DNA of 64,000 nucleotides from Hyphomicrobium sp. (GTDB lineage: Bacteria; Pseudomonadota; Alphaproteobacteria; Rhizobiales; Hyphomicrobiaceae): NCBI GenBank assembly GCA_002928515.1, contig PERI01000003.1, positions 248,001 to 312,000 on the forward strand, given 5' to 3'. Below the pieces are notes generated by a model. That model was given only the letters and a program-made list of their open reading frames with translations. It was not told the DNA's origin and did not search any database. Positions 26,597 to 35,886 of this stretch are shown in pieces. The translations under genes were made by a program, and so were the position numbers. Position 1 is the stretch's first letter; every line of letters starts with the position of its first letter.

Positions 26597-27409
26597 TTAC
26601 ACAGCTGGTAATTCGTCGGTCCAGACTCGAAAACTTTCTAACATATTGGGACCAAACGTTGTGACCATCGCTACGTCAGCGGCGTCACGGCCACGTGCGA
26701 TCAAAAAACGGCCGATGCGAGGTTCGTTGTTGCGCGGATCGAACGTGATCCAGCGGCCGTCCAGGTAGGCTTCAAACCAAGCTGCGAAGTCTCCTGCAGG
26801 AAGTGGTGGCGGAGTGCCGACATCGCTGAGATATCCCGTACAGTATCTGGCCGGAATATTGAGGGCTCGGCAAAACGCGATGGCGAGATGCGCATAGTCG
26901 CGGCAAACGCCCACGCGCTCGGCATGAGCCTCTAGCGCGGTACGACTGGGGCGCGCCTGCTGATAATCAAATCGAATATGATTATGAACGTAGTTGCAAA
27001 TGGCGCGAACGCGTGCCCCACCCGGCGCTTCTTTTGAAAATAGCTGCCAACTCAAGTCTAGCAACTGCTCGCTTTCGCAGAACCGGCTTGGCAACAAAAA
27101 AAGTATTGCATCGTTGGGCAAGTGTTCGACGGGCACTTGTGGTGCGCCTTCGGCGTCAGGATCAGGTTGTCCTGCATCGCTGATGGTGACATCCGTCGTG
27201 AAGGTCACCTCTCCAGCAGGAGCGACCATCCGGTTACACCAGTTGCCGAACAAATCCCTATATCCAGAGACCGGCGTGGCCGGCCGAATGAGAATATTAT
27301 CCGCTTGAACCAAGTCGCTCACGCGCGAATGGTGGACATTGAGCATGACAATGCAAGGCGTCGGCTGAGGGAAACGATACTTGAATTCGTATCCGATCCG
27401 GAATTGCAT
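26597..27409 (-). CDS. Transglutaminase-like cysteine protease family protein
   Basis: A 270-residue protein with an N-terminal bacterial transglutaminase-like beta domain (residues 1-95) and the papain-like core. The catalytic Cys is Cys169 in GVCRDYAHLA, and Asp224 (TFDPRNN) completes the expected site. Where many relatives have DxHAW, this protein has DFAAW (207-211), so the usual His is absent. I recall relatives with DFxAW and the same C-terminal RIGRFLIARGRDAADVA, so this may be a subfamily trait. The substrate is unknown; protein hydrolysis or crosslinking cannot be asserted. It is a single gene, convergent with the RTX operon. Confidence 0.85.
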   Translation of the reverse strand: MQFRIGYEFKYRFPQPTPCIVMLNVHHSRVSDLVQADNILIRPATPVSGYRDLFGNWCNRMVAPAGEVTFTTDVTISDAGQPDPDAEGAPQVPVEHLPNDAILFLLPSRFCESEQLLDLSWQLFSKEAPGGARVRAICNYVHNHIRFDYQQARPSRTALEAHAERVGVCRDYAHLAIAFCRALNIPARYCTGYLSDVGTPPPLPAGDFAAWFEAYLDGRWITFDPRNNEPRIGRFLIARGRDAADVAMVTTFGPNMLESFRVWTDELPAV

Positions 27410-27730
27410 GAGCCCGCTCTCGCTTTCAGTTGACCATCGTGATCGTCAACTTTTGACGCAAGATAGCAGTTCGGTAGCCCCATCCGTAACCGATTGTGCA
27501 TAGGAGTGATATAGGCGCGTCACACTGCTTAGTCATTCAACGCATGGTAAAGATGACTCGGCCTTGCCTACGGTCAGGTATAGCGGCGTCCCAAGCCATA
27601 ATGGCAACAACGTGAGCTTTTTAGTCCTGATTATTCGAGCTTGCGTATGCCGCGTCCCTAGCGACCGCTGACAATGGCTTGTATGCATAAGCCCCTAGCC
27701 GCATTCACGATCGCCACGAAGGGTTAGACG
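27410..27730. other. Intergenic between transglutaminase-like gene and ppa
   Basis: About 320 bases holding the two divergent upstream regions. No RNA gene or strong inverted repeat was recognised. Confidence 0.4.
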
Positions 27731-28243
27731 ATGTTCGACTATTCAAAACTCTCTCCCTTCGATGAGAAAGGCCGCGTGCAAATGGTGGTGGAAAGTCCAC
27801 GCGGGTCATCGATAAAATTCAAGTATGATGACAAGCGATGCATGTTCACAGTCTCACGCAGTTTAGCGATGGGGCTGACCTATCCATTCGATTGGGGGTT
27901 TATCCCTGGAACCAACGGCGACGATGGCGATGCCGTGGACGCGGTTTGCATTCATGATGGCATATGTTTTCCCGGCGTGCTTTTGCCGTGTCGGTGCCTT
28001 GCCTTGCTTGAAGTTGATCAGCAAAGTTCTGGCGGGCGCGTCAGCAATCCACGCGTGATCCTGGTTCCGGCTTGGGATGGCGGACAGTTGCTCGGTGTTG
28101 ACGTGGATTTATCAGATCGCGCTAAAGCTGAAATCGAGCAATTTTTCTTGAGCGCCACATTGTTTACGGACAAAGATGCGCGCATTGTAGGCTGGCATGA
28201 CCACGTGAGCGCAGCAAACTTCATTCATTCAAAACGCACTTGA
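27731..28243 (+). CDS. ppa: Inorganic pyrophosphatase family protein
   Basis: A 170-residue type I soluble pyrophosphatase: hydrolyses diphosphate to phosphate in the cytoplasm, with Mg2+. The metal site is DGDAVD (Asp65, Asp67, Asp70), a variant of the usual DGDPLD. Upstream are ESPRGSSIKFKYD and YPFDWGFIPGT, normally YP.D.GFIP. Several positions differ from housekeeping enzymes, so it could be a divergent second pyrophosphatase. It ends 15 bases from the convergent NUDIX gene. Confidence 0.85.
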   Translation: MFDYSKLSPFDEKGRVQMVVESPRGSSIKFKYDDKRCMFTVSRSLAMGLTYPFDWGFIPGTNGDDGDAVDAVCIHDGICFPGVLLPCRCLALLEVDQQSSGGRVSNPRVILVPAWDGGQLLGVDVDLSDRAKAEIEQFFLSATLFTDKDARIVGWHDHVSAANFIHSKRT

Positions 28244-28258
28244 TCGCGCCACACCCAT

Positions 28259-28669
28259 TCAGTTCTTGCGGAGAGCTGCAATCAATCTCTTCAAGCGTGG
28301 CTCACGCACGCGTCGCGCAGCCGTCTCAAGATCGAACCAAGCCCGATTGCGCTGTAATTTTTCAGGCCAGCGTTTGCGCTCCTTTTTGACAGCTAGGCGA
28401 TAGACATCGACCTCGATCAATCTGGAACTGGTCTTCTCAATTTTACGGTAGCGATAGGAGCCGACTGGTTTTGTCGCAATCTTACCAGTTACTCCAGCTT
28501 CCTGCCTTGCTTCACGAGATGCGGCTGATGCGTCCGTCATACGCTTGGATGGCCAGCCTTTCGGGATCACCCAGCGGCCCGTGTCGCGGGAGGTGACGAG
28601 GAGAATTTCCATCGTGCCGTCTTCGGCTTTTCGCATCGGCAATGCGCCGACCTGCTTTAAAATTGTCAT
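28259..28669 (-). CDS. NUDIX hydrolase
   Basis: A 136-residue protein with the Nudix box spanning GWPSKRMTDASAASREARQE followed by AGVTG (about residues 42-66). These enzymes hydrolyse nucleoside diphosphate-linked compounds. The stretch RWVIPKGWP resembles the diadenosine/diphosphoinositol polyphosphate type. The substrate is not determined. The basic C-terminal segment ends in RLKRLIAALRKN. Confidence 0.9.
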   Translation of the reverse strand: MTILKQVGALPMRKAEDGTMEILLVTSRDTGRWVIPKGWPSKRMTDASAASREARQEAGVTGKIATKPVGSYRYRKIEKTSSRLIEVDVYRLAVKKERKRWPEKLQRNRAWFDLETAARRVREPRLKRLIAALRKN

Positions 28670-28842
28670 GGCGCAGTCTGGCAGTATTCGTCAGCCAACG
28701 CGAGATGGCATAAATGCGTTATCAACCACGCTTGGTGCGATCAAAAGAGGCGAATTCAAGCATATGATAAAACGATGGTCATTATGCGATGTGCGATGAT
28801 AATGAATGTCATCATCGATGGAAATCGAACTTAGGGAATTGT

Positions 28843-28919
<77 letters not shown>

Positions 28920-29177
28920 AGAACATTCACTCAACTTTACCGATGCGATAAATCACAGGCACCTTTTTGATCCATCGCGCCGCACAGCGATAATCCCGAC
29001 GCGTGTGAAAGGCAAGCTGACGCAAAGCTCACTTCAGCCCCAACACCCCTATTATATGAGATTTTTCGATGCTTGCGCTTGGGCGGCGAAGCGATTGTGT
29101 GGTTGATTGTCAGTATCGGCCCGTGGCACATAATCTGCCAACATGCCAAAAAAAATCACGTTCGGGGGATTTCATAA

Positions 29178-30872
29178 ATGAGCGCTTCCAGTTCAGCATC
29201 CGGCACGAGTGCGCCCGGATTTCTCGATCGCGAACGAATTATTGCAAGCGCTGGCTTCAATCGCTGGATGGTGCCGCCTGCAGCACTCGCCATCCATCTG
29301 TGCATCGGCATGGCCTACGGTTTTTCAGTGTTTTGGAAGCCGCTTGAAAATGCCTTGGTCGGTGCTGACGGCAAGCCACTACCGATTTGTGCTGCCGGAG
29401 CCACCACCTTTTCCGAGAAGGCTGCTGGCACGCTGACTGCCTTGACCGCGACGGACTGCAACTGGAGCCAGTTCGATCTCGGCTGGATGTACACTTTCTT
29501 TTTCGTGCTGCTGGGTGTCTCCGCTGCCATTTGGGGCGGATGGCTCGAACGTGCTGGGCCGCGTAAGGCAGGCGTCGTATCAGCGCTGTGCTGGTGCGGT
29601 GGGCTCGTGATTTCCGCGCTCGGCGTTTATTTGCACCAACTTTGGATGCTGTGGCTTGGCTCGGGCGTCATCGGCGGTATCGGTCTTGGCCTTGGTTATA
29701 TCTCGCCAGTTTCGACCCTCATCAAATGGTTTCCGGATCGACGCGGAATGGCGACCGGTATGGCCATCATGGGGTTTGGCGGTGGTGCGATGATTGGATC
29801 GCCACTGGCCACAACGCTGATGAGCCATTTCAAAACCGATATCGACCCTGGCGTTTGGCAGACATTTTTGGCGATGGCCGCCATCTATGCCGTGTTCATG
29901 ATGATCGGCGCTTTCAATTATCGCCTGCCCCCTGCGGGTTGGAAGCCGGAAGGCTGGGTTCCGCAAGCCAACGGCAATGCCATGATCACGTCGAAACATG
30001 TGCATCTCAAAGATGCACACAAGACACCGCAGTTCTGGTTGCTCTGGATCGTGTTGTGCATGAACGTGTCTGCTGGCATTGGAATCATCGGCGCGGCTTC
30101 ACCGATGCTGCAAGAAACGTTCGGTGGTGCGCTCGCGGGTAATGACGCGCTCGGCTATGCCGATATGAAAAAAGATGCTGCGATGGCCGCACTTGCTGCC
30201 AGCGTTGGTGCAGGCTTCGTCGGATTGATTTCGTTGTTCAACATTTTTGGTCGCATCGTGTGGGCATCTTCGTCCGACAATCTGGGACGCAAGGTGACGT
30301 ATTTTATTTTCTTTACGCTGGGTGCTGCCCTCTACGTGCTGGCCGCTCAAGGCGCAGATTGGAAATCACTGGCGATCTTCGTTGCATGTTTCTGTATCAT
30401 CGCGTCGATGTATGGCGGTGGATTTGCGACGATTCCGGCTTACCTTGCCGACATGTTCGGCACACAATTTGTCGGTGCGATCCACGGTCGCTTGCTGACG
30501 GCGTGGTCCACAGCGGGCATCCTTGGGCCCGTGATCGTCAATTATTTGCACGATACGCGCGCGGCATCAGGCGTTGCTGCCGATCAAATCTACGGGCCTA
30601 TTTTCTACATCCTCGCTGGCATGCTGGTGGTTGGGTTCGTGGCCAATCTACTTGTTCGCCCCGTCGATCCTAAGTGGCATATGTCGGATGAGGATGTTGC
30701 GGCCGAGCAGGCGAAGTTGAAAGCAACGACCACCACAGCCACGTCAGGCTCGTTCGGTATTGGCAAGGGCGGGATCGACGCGAAAGCCTTGCCGTTCTGG
30801 CTATTGGTGGGCATTCCCTTAGCGTGGGGTGTTTGGACGACGATAGAGAAAGCAGTCGCCCTATTCGGTTAG
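29178..30872 (+). CDS. OFA-family MFS transporter (oxalate/formate antiporter-like)
   Basis: A 564-residue, 12-helix major facilitator carrier. The N-terminal IHLCIGMAYGFSVFWKPL, the helix-4 region GIGLGLGYISPVSTLIKWF with PDRRGMATGMAIMGFGGGA, and the middle GRIVWASSSDNLGRK are typical of the OFA family, which moves oxalate, formate or related carboxylates. An extra loop of about 50 residues lies between helices 1 and 2 (DGKPLPICAAGATTFSEK). Formate transport would suit a methylotroph, but the substrate is inference. Confidence 0.88.
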   Translation: MSASSSASGTSAPGFLDRERIIASAGFNRWMVPPAALAIHLCIGMAYGFSVFWKPLENALVGADGKPLPICAAGATTFSEKAAGTLTALTATDCNWSQFDLGWMYTFFFVLLGVSAAIWGGWLERAGPRKAGVVSALCWCGGLVISALGVYLHQLWMLWLGSGVIGGIGLGLGYISPVSTLIKWFPDRRGMATGMAIMGFGGGAMIGSPLATTLMSHFKTDIDPGVWQTFLAMAAIYAVFMMIGAFNYRLPPAGWKPEGWVPQANGNAMITSKHVHLKDAHKTPQFWLLWIVLCMNVSAGIGIIGAASPMLQETFGGALAGNDALGYADMKKDAAMAALAASVGAGFVGLISLFNIFGRIVWASSSDNLGRKVTYFIFFTLGAALYVLAAQGADWKSLAIFVACFCIIASMYGGGFATIPAYLADMFGTQFVGAIHGRLLTAWSTAGILGPVIVNYLHDTRAASGVAADQIYGPIFYILAGMLVVGFVANLLVRPVDPKWHMSDEDVAAEQAKLKATTTTATSGSFGIGKGGIDAKALPFWLLVGIPLAWGVWTTIEKAVALFG

Positions 30873-30882
30873 GGCGGTAAAA

Positions 30883-31548
30883 TTAATCTAAGAGACGCTG
30901 CACTATTCCGGCCTTCTCGGTCATGAGTTCGCGTGCGCTTTTCCAGACATCGCGGCCGCCCGTCATGTCTTGGCGCACCGCACGTATCCAGCGCTCGGGC
31001 ACACCGGCTGTATCGAAATAGCGCCGGAACACGCTGTCGGTCGCACGTTGCGTGGCTGCGGCTGGCACCGGCAGCGCTTCGTCGGAGAGGCTTTCGCGGA
31101 AGCTGACTTCGTGAAACATGAAGCGCGCGTTAGGTGAGGCGAGACGTTGTTCGCCTTGCAAGTAAACCGGCACGCACATCGATGCGCAAATTCTGCGTCC
31201 CTCGATAACCGTTTCTAAGGTGTGCGTTCGGCGAATGTCGCGCAGCAAGCGAACGACTTTGGCTCCGTGATCGAGCGAGCCGCCCGGCGACGAGAGAGAT
31301 AAGACGACCTTACCGGCACGCGATTTATTCTTGGCAAATGCATCTGCGATGCGCTCAGCCATCGGCGCGTCAACCGTGCCGTGCCAATTCAAGAGCAGAG
31401 TATCCTCTTCGGCCACAACGCGAGCGTCGAGTGTTCCAACCCCTGCAAAGATCGTGAGAAGCTGGTCGCGGGTTTGCATAGCCAGCAGCGCTATGAGCGC
31501 TAAGACCGCCAACCAAACGATGCGATTAGTACTGCGTGATAGGATCAA
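30883..31548 (-). CDS. Membrane-anchored ClpP-fold protein
   Basis: A 221-residue protein with an N-terminal membrane segment (about residues 10-24) and a ClpP/crotonase-like domain. SLSSPGGSLDHG (84-95) is the oxyanion region, Ser123 in CASMC is the likely nucleophile, and His146 in FMFHEVSF is the likely base. It resembles the periplasmic ClpP-like proteins of COG3904. It probably acts outside the inner membrane on envelope proteins; no substrate is known. The start is a TTG at 31548 with a weak ribosome site, so the exact start is uncertain. Confidence 0.8.
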   Translation of the reverse strand: MILSRSTNRIVWLAVLALIALLAMQTRDQLLTIFAGVGTLDARVVAEEDTLLLNWHGTVDAPMAERIADAFAKNKSRAGKVVLSLSSPGGSLDHGAKVVRLLRDIRRTHTLETVIEGRRICASMCVPVYLQGEQRLASPNARFMFHEVSFRESLSDEALPVPAAATQRATDSVFRRYFDTAGVPERWIRAVRQDMTGGRDVWKSARELMTEKAGIVQRLLD

Positions 31549-31659
31549 CGAGATACCCGCAAAGACGAAGCCATGTCTGCATCATGTGTGGGTGCCGTCG
31601 CCAGAACGCAAGAACCGCGGACAACGCGGTGCGTGTTCCTTTGGGCAATTTTGCTCTGA

Positions 31660-31965
31660 TCAGTGCGTCCAGCTACCGATGCGCCCGAAGCGGAAATTGT
31701 CGGCGTATGACTTGCGGATGGGCTTGCGCGGCTTTGGCTCGATAACAGTATAGGCGAGACCCATGCGGGTCGCGTAAGCGACGGCCTCTTCTTTGCTCTC
31801 GAACTCAAGGCGTACCTGGGCCTGCGTGTCGGATGAGCCGATCCAACCCATCAGCGGCTCGGGTGCGCGTTTGGACTGCGGTTCGAAATCCAGCACCCAC
31901 TCTTTCGTGCGCGCTTCGCCAGACTGCATGGCGGTTTTGGTTGGCTTGTAGATGCGTGCGGTCAC
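31660..31965 (-). CDS. ETC complex I subunit (NDUFS4-like)
   Basis: A 101-residue protein of the NDUFS4/18-kDa family, an accessory subunit of alphaproteobacterial respiratory complex I. Typical pattern: ARIYKPTKTAMQSG, WVLDFEP, EPLMGWIGSSDTQAQVRLEF, EEAVAYATRMG, YADNFRFGR and the terminal WTH. The GTG at 31965 is the start; the longer upstream frame is a tRNA read in the wrong sense. It lies away from any nuo operon, as is usual, just downstream of tRNA-Pro. Confidence 0.93.
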   Translation of the reverse strand: MTARIYKPTKTAMQSGEARTKEWVLDFEPQSKRAPEPLMGWIGSSDTQAQVRLEFESKEEAVAYATRMGLAYTVIEPKPRKPIRKSYADNFRFGRIGSWTH

Positions 31966-32047
31966 TGGCAACTCACTTTGTGTGTTACGGACTGCAATGA
32001 CATGACTTCTTCGCGTGAAGCTTTTCGATTCATTCTTGTGAAGTCTA

Positions 32048-32124
32048 TGGTCGGGGCGACAGGATTTGAACCCACGACCCTCTGCTCCCAAAGCAGATGC
32101 TCTACCAGGCTGAGCTACGCCCCG
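32048..32124 (-). tRNA. tRNA-Pro (anticodon TGG)
   Basis: A cloverleaf on the minus strand: acceptor CGGGGCG/CGCCCCG, D-arm AGCTCAGCCTGGTAGAGC, anticodon loop TTTGGGA (TGG), T-arm GGTTCAAATCC and an encoded ACCA end. 77 bases. Confidence 0.97.
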
Positions 32125-32263
32125 ACAATCTTCCCGCCCGATGTGCAGCTTTCGCGCCTGAACGTCAAGCACAGCTCATAGACCATGGCGAAATAGCGCG
32201 GCCAAGATGCTTGTAGGCTGACATACAGGGCCGCATTTCCTCATTCATAATTATGGTTGCCGC

Positions 32264-32827
32264 TCAGGGCGGCGGGCTGGTGCCAAACAATGGATGGTGA
32301 ACAACGTCGCCAACATTGATCCCAAGTCGCCGGGCCGCGCCGCCAGGGATTTCCAATACGGCCGCCACCTGGCCATTCGAACTGATGATGTTTTCAGAAT
32401 GTGGCTCAGTGTTTGCCACGATGTGATGAATTTTGCCGTTGGCGCGGATGAACAGCATGTCGAGCGGAATGTACGTGTTGCGCATCCACATAGTGATCTC
32501 GCGCTCGGCTTTGTTGTGAAACAACATCCCTGCGTCGTCGGCGAGTTCGGTGCGGAACATCAGTCCGACGGCCTGTTCTTGTGGGCTCTTGGCGATTTCA
32601 ATTTTGATGACGCGCATTTCACCGCCACCGGCTGGCTTGATACCCAGACGATCGACCGCCATTTTGGCGGCGGCGGATGGAATGAGCACCGATCTGACCG
32701 GCATGACGCATCCTAACAGACAAAAAAAGAGGGCTGCGTGAACGGCAGCCCTCTTCGAAATTCTATGTTTCACGAAACCCGCCTTTACACTCTCAGGACG
32801 CGAACCCGAGGGTATGTCGGGTCTCAT
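32264..32827 (-). CDS. DUF192 family exported protein
   Basis: A 187-residue protein. A hydrophobic segment at about residues 28-46 (AVHAALFFCLLGCVMPV) suggests export or anchoring. The DUF192 domain follows with KSPQEQAVGLMFRTELADDA, GMLFHNKAEREITMWMRNTY, IPLDMLFI and VLEIPGG. The function of DUF192 proteins is not established. Its ATG overlaps the stop of the upstream cold-shock gene (TAATG), so the two are translationally coupled. Confidence 0.87.
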   Translation of the reverse strand: MRPDIPSGSRPESVKAGFVKHRISKRAAVHAALFFCLLGCVMPVRSVLIPSAAAKMAVDRLGIKPAGGGEMRVIKIEIAKSPQEQAVGLMFRTELADDAGMLFHNKAEREITMWMRNTYIPLDMLFIRANGKIHHIVANTEPHSENIISSNGQVAAVLEIPGGAARRLGINVGDVVHHPLFGTSPPP

Positions 32828-33426
32828 TAGTTGCGCGAAGGCAACCCGGTGGGTACGCCGTCCGGACGAAGCTCAGCGGCCATACAGCCTTTCGAGCCGT
32901 ATCCCCAGCGCACTTGCACGAACTGACCTGGCCTTAGCTCGGTAAAGCCAAACCGGCGCAGCGTTTCCATATGGCAGAAAATATCCTCCGTCCCCTCACC
33001 GCGTGTCAAGAAGCCAAAGCCGCGGAGGCGGTTGAACCATTTGACCTCAGCGCGCACCCAATCACTTTCAGGCGTGACGATGACGTGCGTGCGCTGCGGC
33101 AACTGAGACGGATGGATAGCGGTGCTCTCGTCCATGCTCAGGATGCGGTAGGCCTGCATCCCTTTTTGCCGTTTGAGAACTTCGCAGTGCAGGCGCGCAC
33201 CTTCATAAGCGGTTTGAAAACCACCTGCGCGCAGCACAGTGACGTGCAGCAGAATATCCGGCAAACCGTTATCCGGTACGATAAAGCCGTAGCCTTTAGA
33301 AGCGTCGAACCACTTGATCGTTCCGGCAATCTCTAAAACTTCGAGACCAGCCTCATCCAATCCTTCCGAACCGCCGATATGTGGCTGTTCGAAATCCGGT
33401 ATACCCGGACGCTTGGAATCCCCCAT
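32827..33426 (-). CDS. Cold-shock protein with two CSD domains
   Basis: A 199-residue protein with two cold-shock domains. The first (about residues 33-95) has GTIKWFDASKGYGFIVPD and the second (about 122-190) AEVKWFNRLRGFGFLTRGEG. Both keep the RNP1-like aromatic motif for single-stranded nucleic-acid binding. Double-CSD proteins are common in alphaproteobacteria and probably act as RNA chaperones or regulators. The ATG at 33426 is chosen because it follows a G-rich site and precedes the conserved N-terminus. Confidence 0.9.
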   Translation of the reverse strand: MGDSKRPGIPDFEQPHIGGSEGLDEAGLEVLEIAGTIKWFDASKGYGFIVPDNGLPDILLHVTVLRAGGFQTAYEGARLHCEVLKRQKGMQAYRILSMDESTAIHPSQLPQRTHVIVTPESDWVRAEVKWFNRLRGFGFLTRGEGTEDIFCHMETLRRFGFTELRPGQFVQVRWGYGSKGCMAAELRPDGVPTGLPSRN

Positions 33427-34037
33427 CAGTTTTACCCCACTAGTGCGCTTTACGATTACGAGTGCCGTGCTCAGGCGCGGGATGCGCAATGCGTCTGGAA
33501 GAGCCCTCTTCAGACACGCTGCGAATCAACCTGACCCATGCAAAGCAAGCGGAGAATATCACTCAGCCCATCTAGGGCTAGAAAGATTTTTACCAAAGGG
33601 CACTTGACGGCATTGCGATACACCGAAATTCACATGCAGTAGTGACGGTAAGCGCATGAAATTTCGTTGAGAACTGTGAGCACGATTTCATTCACAGATT
33701 CACGGTATGGTCGCTACGTGCGATCAATCCATCCACAGCCTGAAATTTTATCTGCTAAGTCGCTTGGCATACGAAGCCGTGCGCATGACACCTTGATTAT
33801 GCGATGGAATGCGCGCATCACATCGTGAGCGCGCGCAAATTATTCGCAGGTTATGCACAATCGTCGCTGCGATTGCGAACCGACTGTGACTACGATCTCA
33901 TGCGATGTGTTGCACACGGGACGCGCTCACTTTTGCCGCATGGAGATGACTCGTACATGTGATGTTGCGCTGCAGTATTCAGTTCGACGAATGCTGCGAT
34001 CTCAGCGAGCACATTTGTAAAATTGGAACGGACGTCG
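33427..34037. other. Intergenic with repeated TGCGAT and a DnaA box
   Basis: About 610 bases without a gene between the divergent cold-shock and glyoxalase genes. TGCGAT occurs six times on the plus strand (33614, 33719, 33800, 33868, 33901, 33995), and TTATGCACA, a perfect match to TTATNCACA, lies at 33851-33859. The part next to the cold-shock gene could be its long 5' leader. Confidence 0.5.
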
Positions 34038-34478
34038 ATGAAATATCTTCACACTATGGTGCGCATTCGGGACATCGATTTAAGCCTCGCATTTTATTGC
34101 GATGCGCTTGGAATGCGCGAGATCCGACGCATAGACAACGAAAAGGGCCGCTTTACGTTGATTTTTTTGGCAGCCCCCGATGACGCAGGGCGCGCACTTT
34201 CCGAAAAAGCCCCGATGTTAGAACTCACCTACAATTGGGACGCCGAAGACTATGGGTCGGCACGGAATTTTGGCCATTTGGCGTTCCTTGTTGACGATAT
34301 TTACGCGACGTGTGCGCGATTGCACGCGGCTGGCGTAACCATCAACCGTCCGCCGCGCGATGGGCATATGGCGTTTGTGCGTTCTCCCGATCTCGTGTCG
34401 ATCGAATTATTGCAACGTGGAGATGCTTTGCCACCTACTGATCCATGGGCGTCCATGCCCAATACGGGAACGTGGTGA
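34038..34478 (+). CDS. gloA: Lactoylglutathione lyase (glyoxalase I family)
   Basis: A 146-residue VOC-fold metalloenzyme that turns the methylglyoxal-glutathione hemithioacetal into lactoylglutathione. Expected metal ligands are present: His in LHTMVRI, Glu in MLELTYNW, His in FGHLAFLVDD and Glu in VSIELLQRG. The motif FYCDALGMREIRR is typical. The ATG at 34038 follows GGAACGGA. It overlaps the next gene by 4 bases (GTGA). Confidence 0.92.
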   Translation: MKYLHTMVRIRDIDLSLAFYCDALGMREIRRIDNEKGRFTLIFLAAPDDAGRALSEKAPMLELTYNWDAEDYGSARNFGHLAFLVDDIYATCARLHAAGVTINRPPRDGHMAFVRSPDLVSIELLQRGDALPPTDPWASMPNTGTW

Positions 34479-35719
34479 GCGATACTTCTAGAGCCGATCA
34501 TGTCGCATCGCGTCATGTGGCGATCGTCGGTGCGGGCCCCGCTGGATTGATGGCGGCTGACATCATCGCGACTGCTGGACATCGCGTGACGGTGTACGAC
34601 CGCATGGCGGCGCCTGCGCGAAAGTTTCTACTCGCGGGGCGCGGTGGGCTCAACCTCACACACAGCGAACCGCTCGAAAGTTTTCTGACGCGATATAGGT
34701 CGGGCGCAGGCGATGACATAGTGCGTCGGGCTATCCAGCAGTTTCCGCCCGAACGATTGGTTGCGTGGGCTAATGCTCTTGGACAAGATACATTTGTGGG
34801 TTCAAGCGGGCGTGTGTTTCCCAAAACGATGAAGGCCTCGCCGTTACTTCGCGCTTGGTTGCAACATCTGGATGGTCTTGGCGTCGTTCTTAAGGCTCGT
34901 CATGAATGGCGTGGATTTGGCGAGAAAGGCTCGCTTACGTTCAATGATGCCAATCATGCACCTTTGACTGTTAAGCCAGACGCAACGATCTTTGCTCTTG
35001 GAGGGGCGAGCTGGCCGCGCCTGGGCTCCGATGGAATGTGGGTTGCGCCGATGCAATCGGCAGGTGTGCACATCACACCCCTCATGGCCTCGAACTGTGG
35101 AGTAACAGTCGCCTGGTCTGACGTATTCAAATCACGCTTTGCGGGCGCGCCACTGAAACGCATAGCTGTCACCGTCGATGGCGTGACGCAGCGTGGGGCA
35201 GCCGTCATCACAGCTCAAGGTTTAGAAGGCGGTGTCATCTATGCGCTCGGACCTGCGTTTCGCATGGGCCTGCAAAATCATGACCGCATGACGATCGCAA
35301 TTGATCTCAAGCCCGATGTTGAGGGTGCGGACCTCGAGCAACGCATCGCGCGCCCGAGGGGTAGTCAATCTCTCTCGAACCACCTGCGAAAAGTTGCCAA
35401 CCTCGATGCGCCAAGCATCGCGCTCATGCGAGAAGTGCCGTTACCTGTCGATGCCGGCGAATTGGCGCGTCTCATTAAAAGTGTGCCCCTGCACGTCACG
35501 GGGTTGGCCGGTCTGGAACGCGCCATTTCGACAGCAGGAGGTATCTCTGCCAAAGCTATCGATGAAAGTTGTATGATGAAGGCGTACCCAGGGATTTTTG
35601 TTGCTGGCGAGATGCTGGATTGGGACGCTCCAACCGGCGGATACCTCTTGCAAGGGTGTTTTGCGACGGCCGCTTTAGCCGCTGAGGGTGCTTTGCGCTG
35701 GCTGCGACTTGGGGCATGA
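34475..35719 (+). CDS. NAD(P)/FAD-dependent oxidoreductase, YhiN/HI0933 family
   Basis: A 414-residue flavoprotein. The FAD-binding GAGPAGLMAADIIATAGH is near the N-terminus. GRGGLNLTHSE, FPKTMKASPLLRAWL and the C-terminal FVAGEMLDWDAPTGGYLLQG are family signatures (TIGR03862-type). The reaction is unknown. The GTG at 34475 overlaps the glyoxalase stop in GTGA, so they are coupled. Confidence 0.9.
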   Translation: MSDTSRADHVASRHVAIVGAGPAGLMAADIIATAGHRVTVYDRMAAPARKFLLAGRGGLNLTHSEPLESFLTRYRSGAGDDIVRRAIQQFPPERLVAWANALGQDTFVGSSGRVFPKTMKASPLLRAWLQHLDGLGVVLKARHEWRGFGEKGSLTFNDANHAPLTVKPDATIFALGGASWPRLGSDGMWVAPMQSAGVHITPLMASNCGVTVAWSDVFKSRFAGAPLKRIAVTVDGVTQRGAAVITAQGLEGGVIYALGPAFRMGLQNHDRMTIAIDLKPDVEGADLEQRIARPRGSQSLSNHLRKVANLDAPSIALMREVPLPVDAGELARLIKSVPLHVTGLAGLERAISTAGGISAKAIDESCMMKAYPGIFVAGEMLDWDAPTGGYLLQGCFATAALAAEGALRWLRLGA

Positions 35720-35798
35720 TTTCTGGTGTTTATTCAGAACGGCGCGAGACTGTGCTCATATCGGCGAATTTGATAAAAAATTTCTCCTAGGCGAACAT

Positions 35799-35817
35799 CA
35801 TAGCATGACATGCTATG
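35799..35817. promoter_or_regulatory. Perfect inverted repeat upstream of the sulfate-reduction operon
   Basis: CATAGCATG-A-CATGCTATG, two perfect 9-base arms, lies 70 bases before the cysH start in an AT-rich stretch. It looks like an operator for a dimeric regulator. A sulfur-responsive Rrf2- or LysR-type regulator is a guess from context. Confidence 0.5.
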
Positions 35818-35886
35818 CTTATTTAGGTTTTGGGCTTTATTATGGAATGATTTACTCCTATTTATCGCGCGACAGGAGACGCTTCT

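Noticed and set aside
31966-32172. Upstream extension of the complex I subunit frame reading VAQPGRASALGAEGRGFK
   Set aside because: This is the well-known artefact of translating a tRNA gene; it coincides with tRNA-Pro at 32048-32124.
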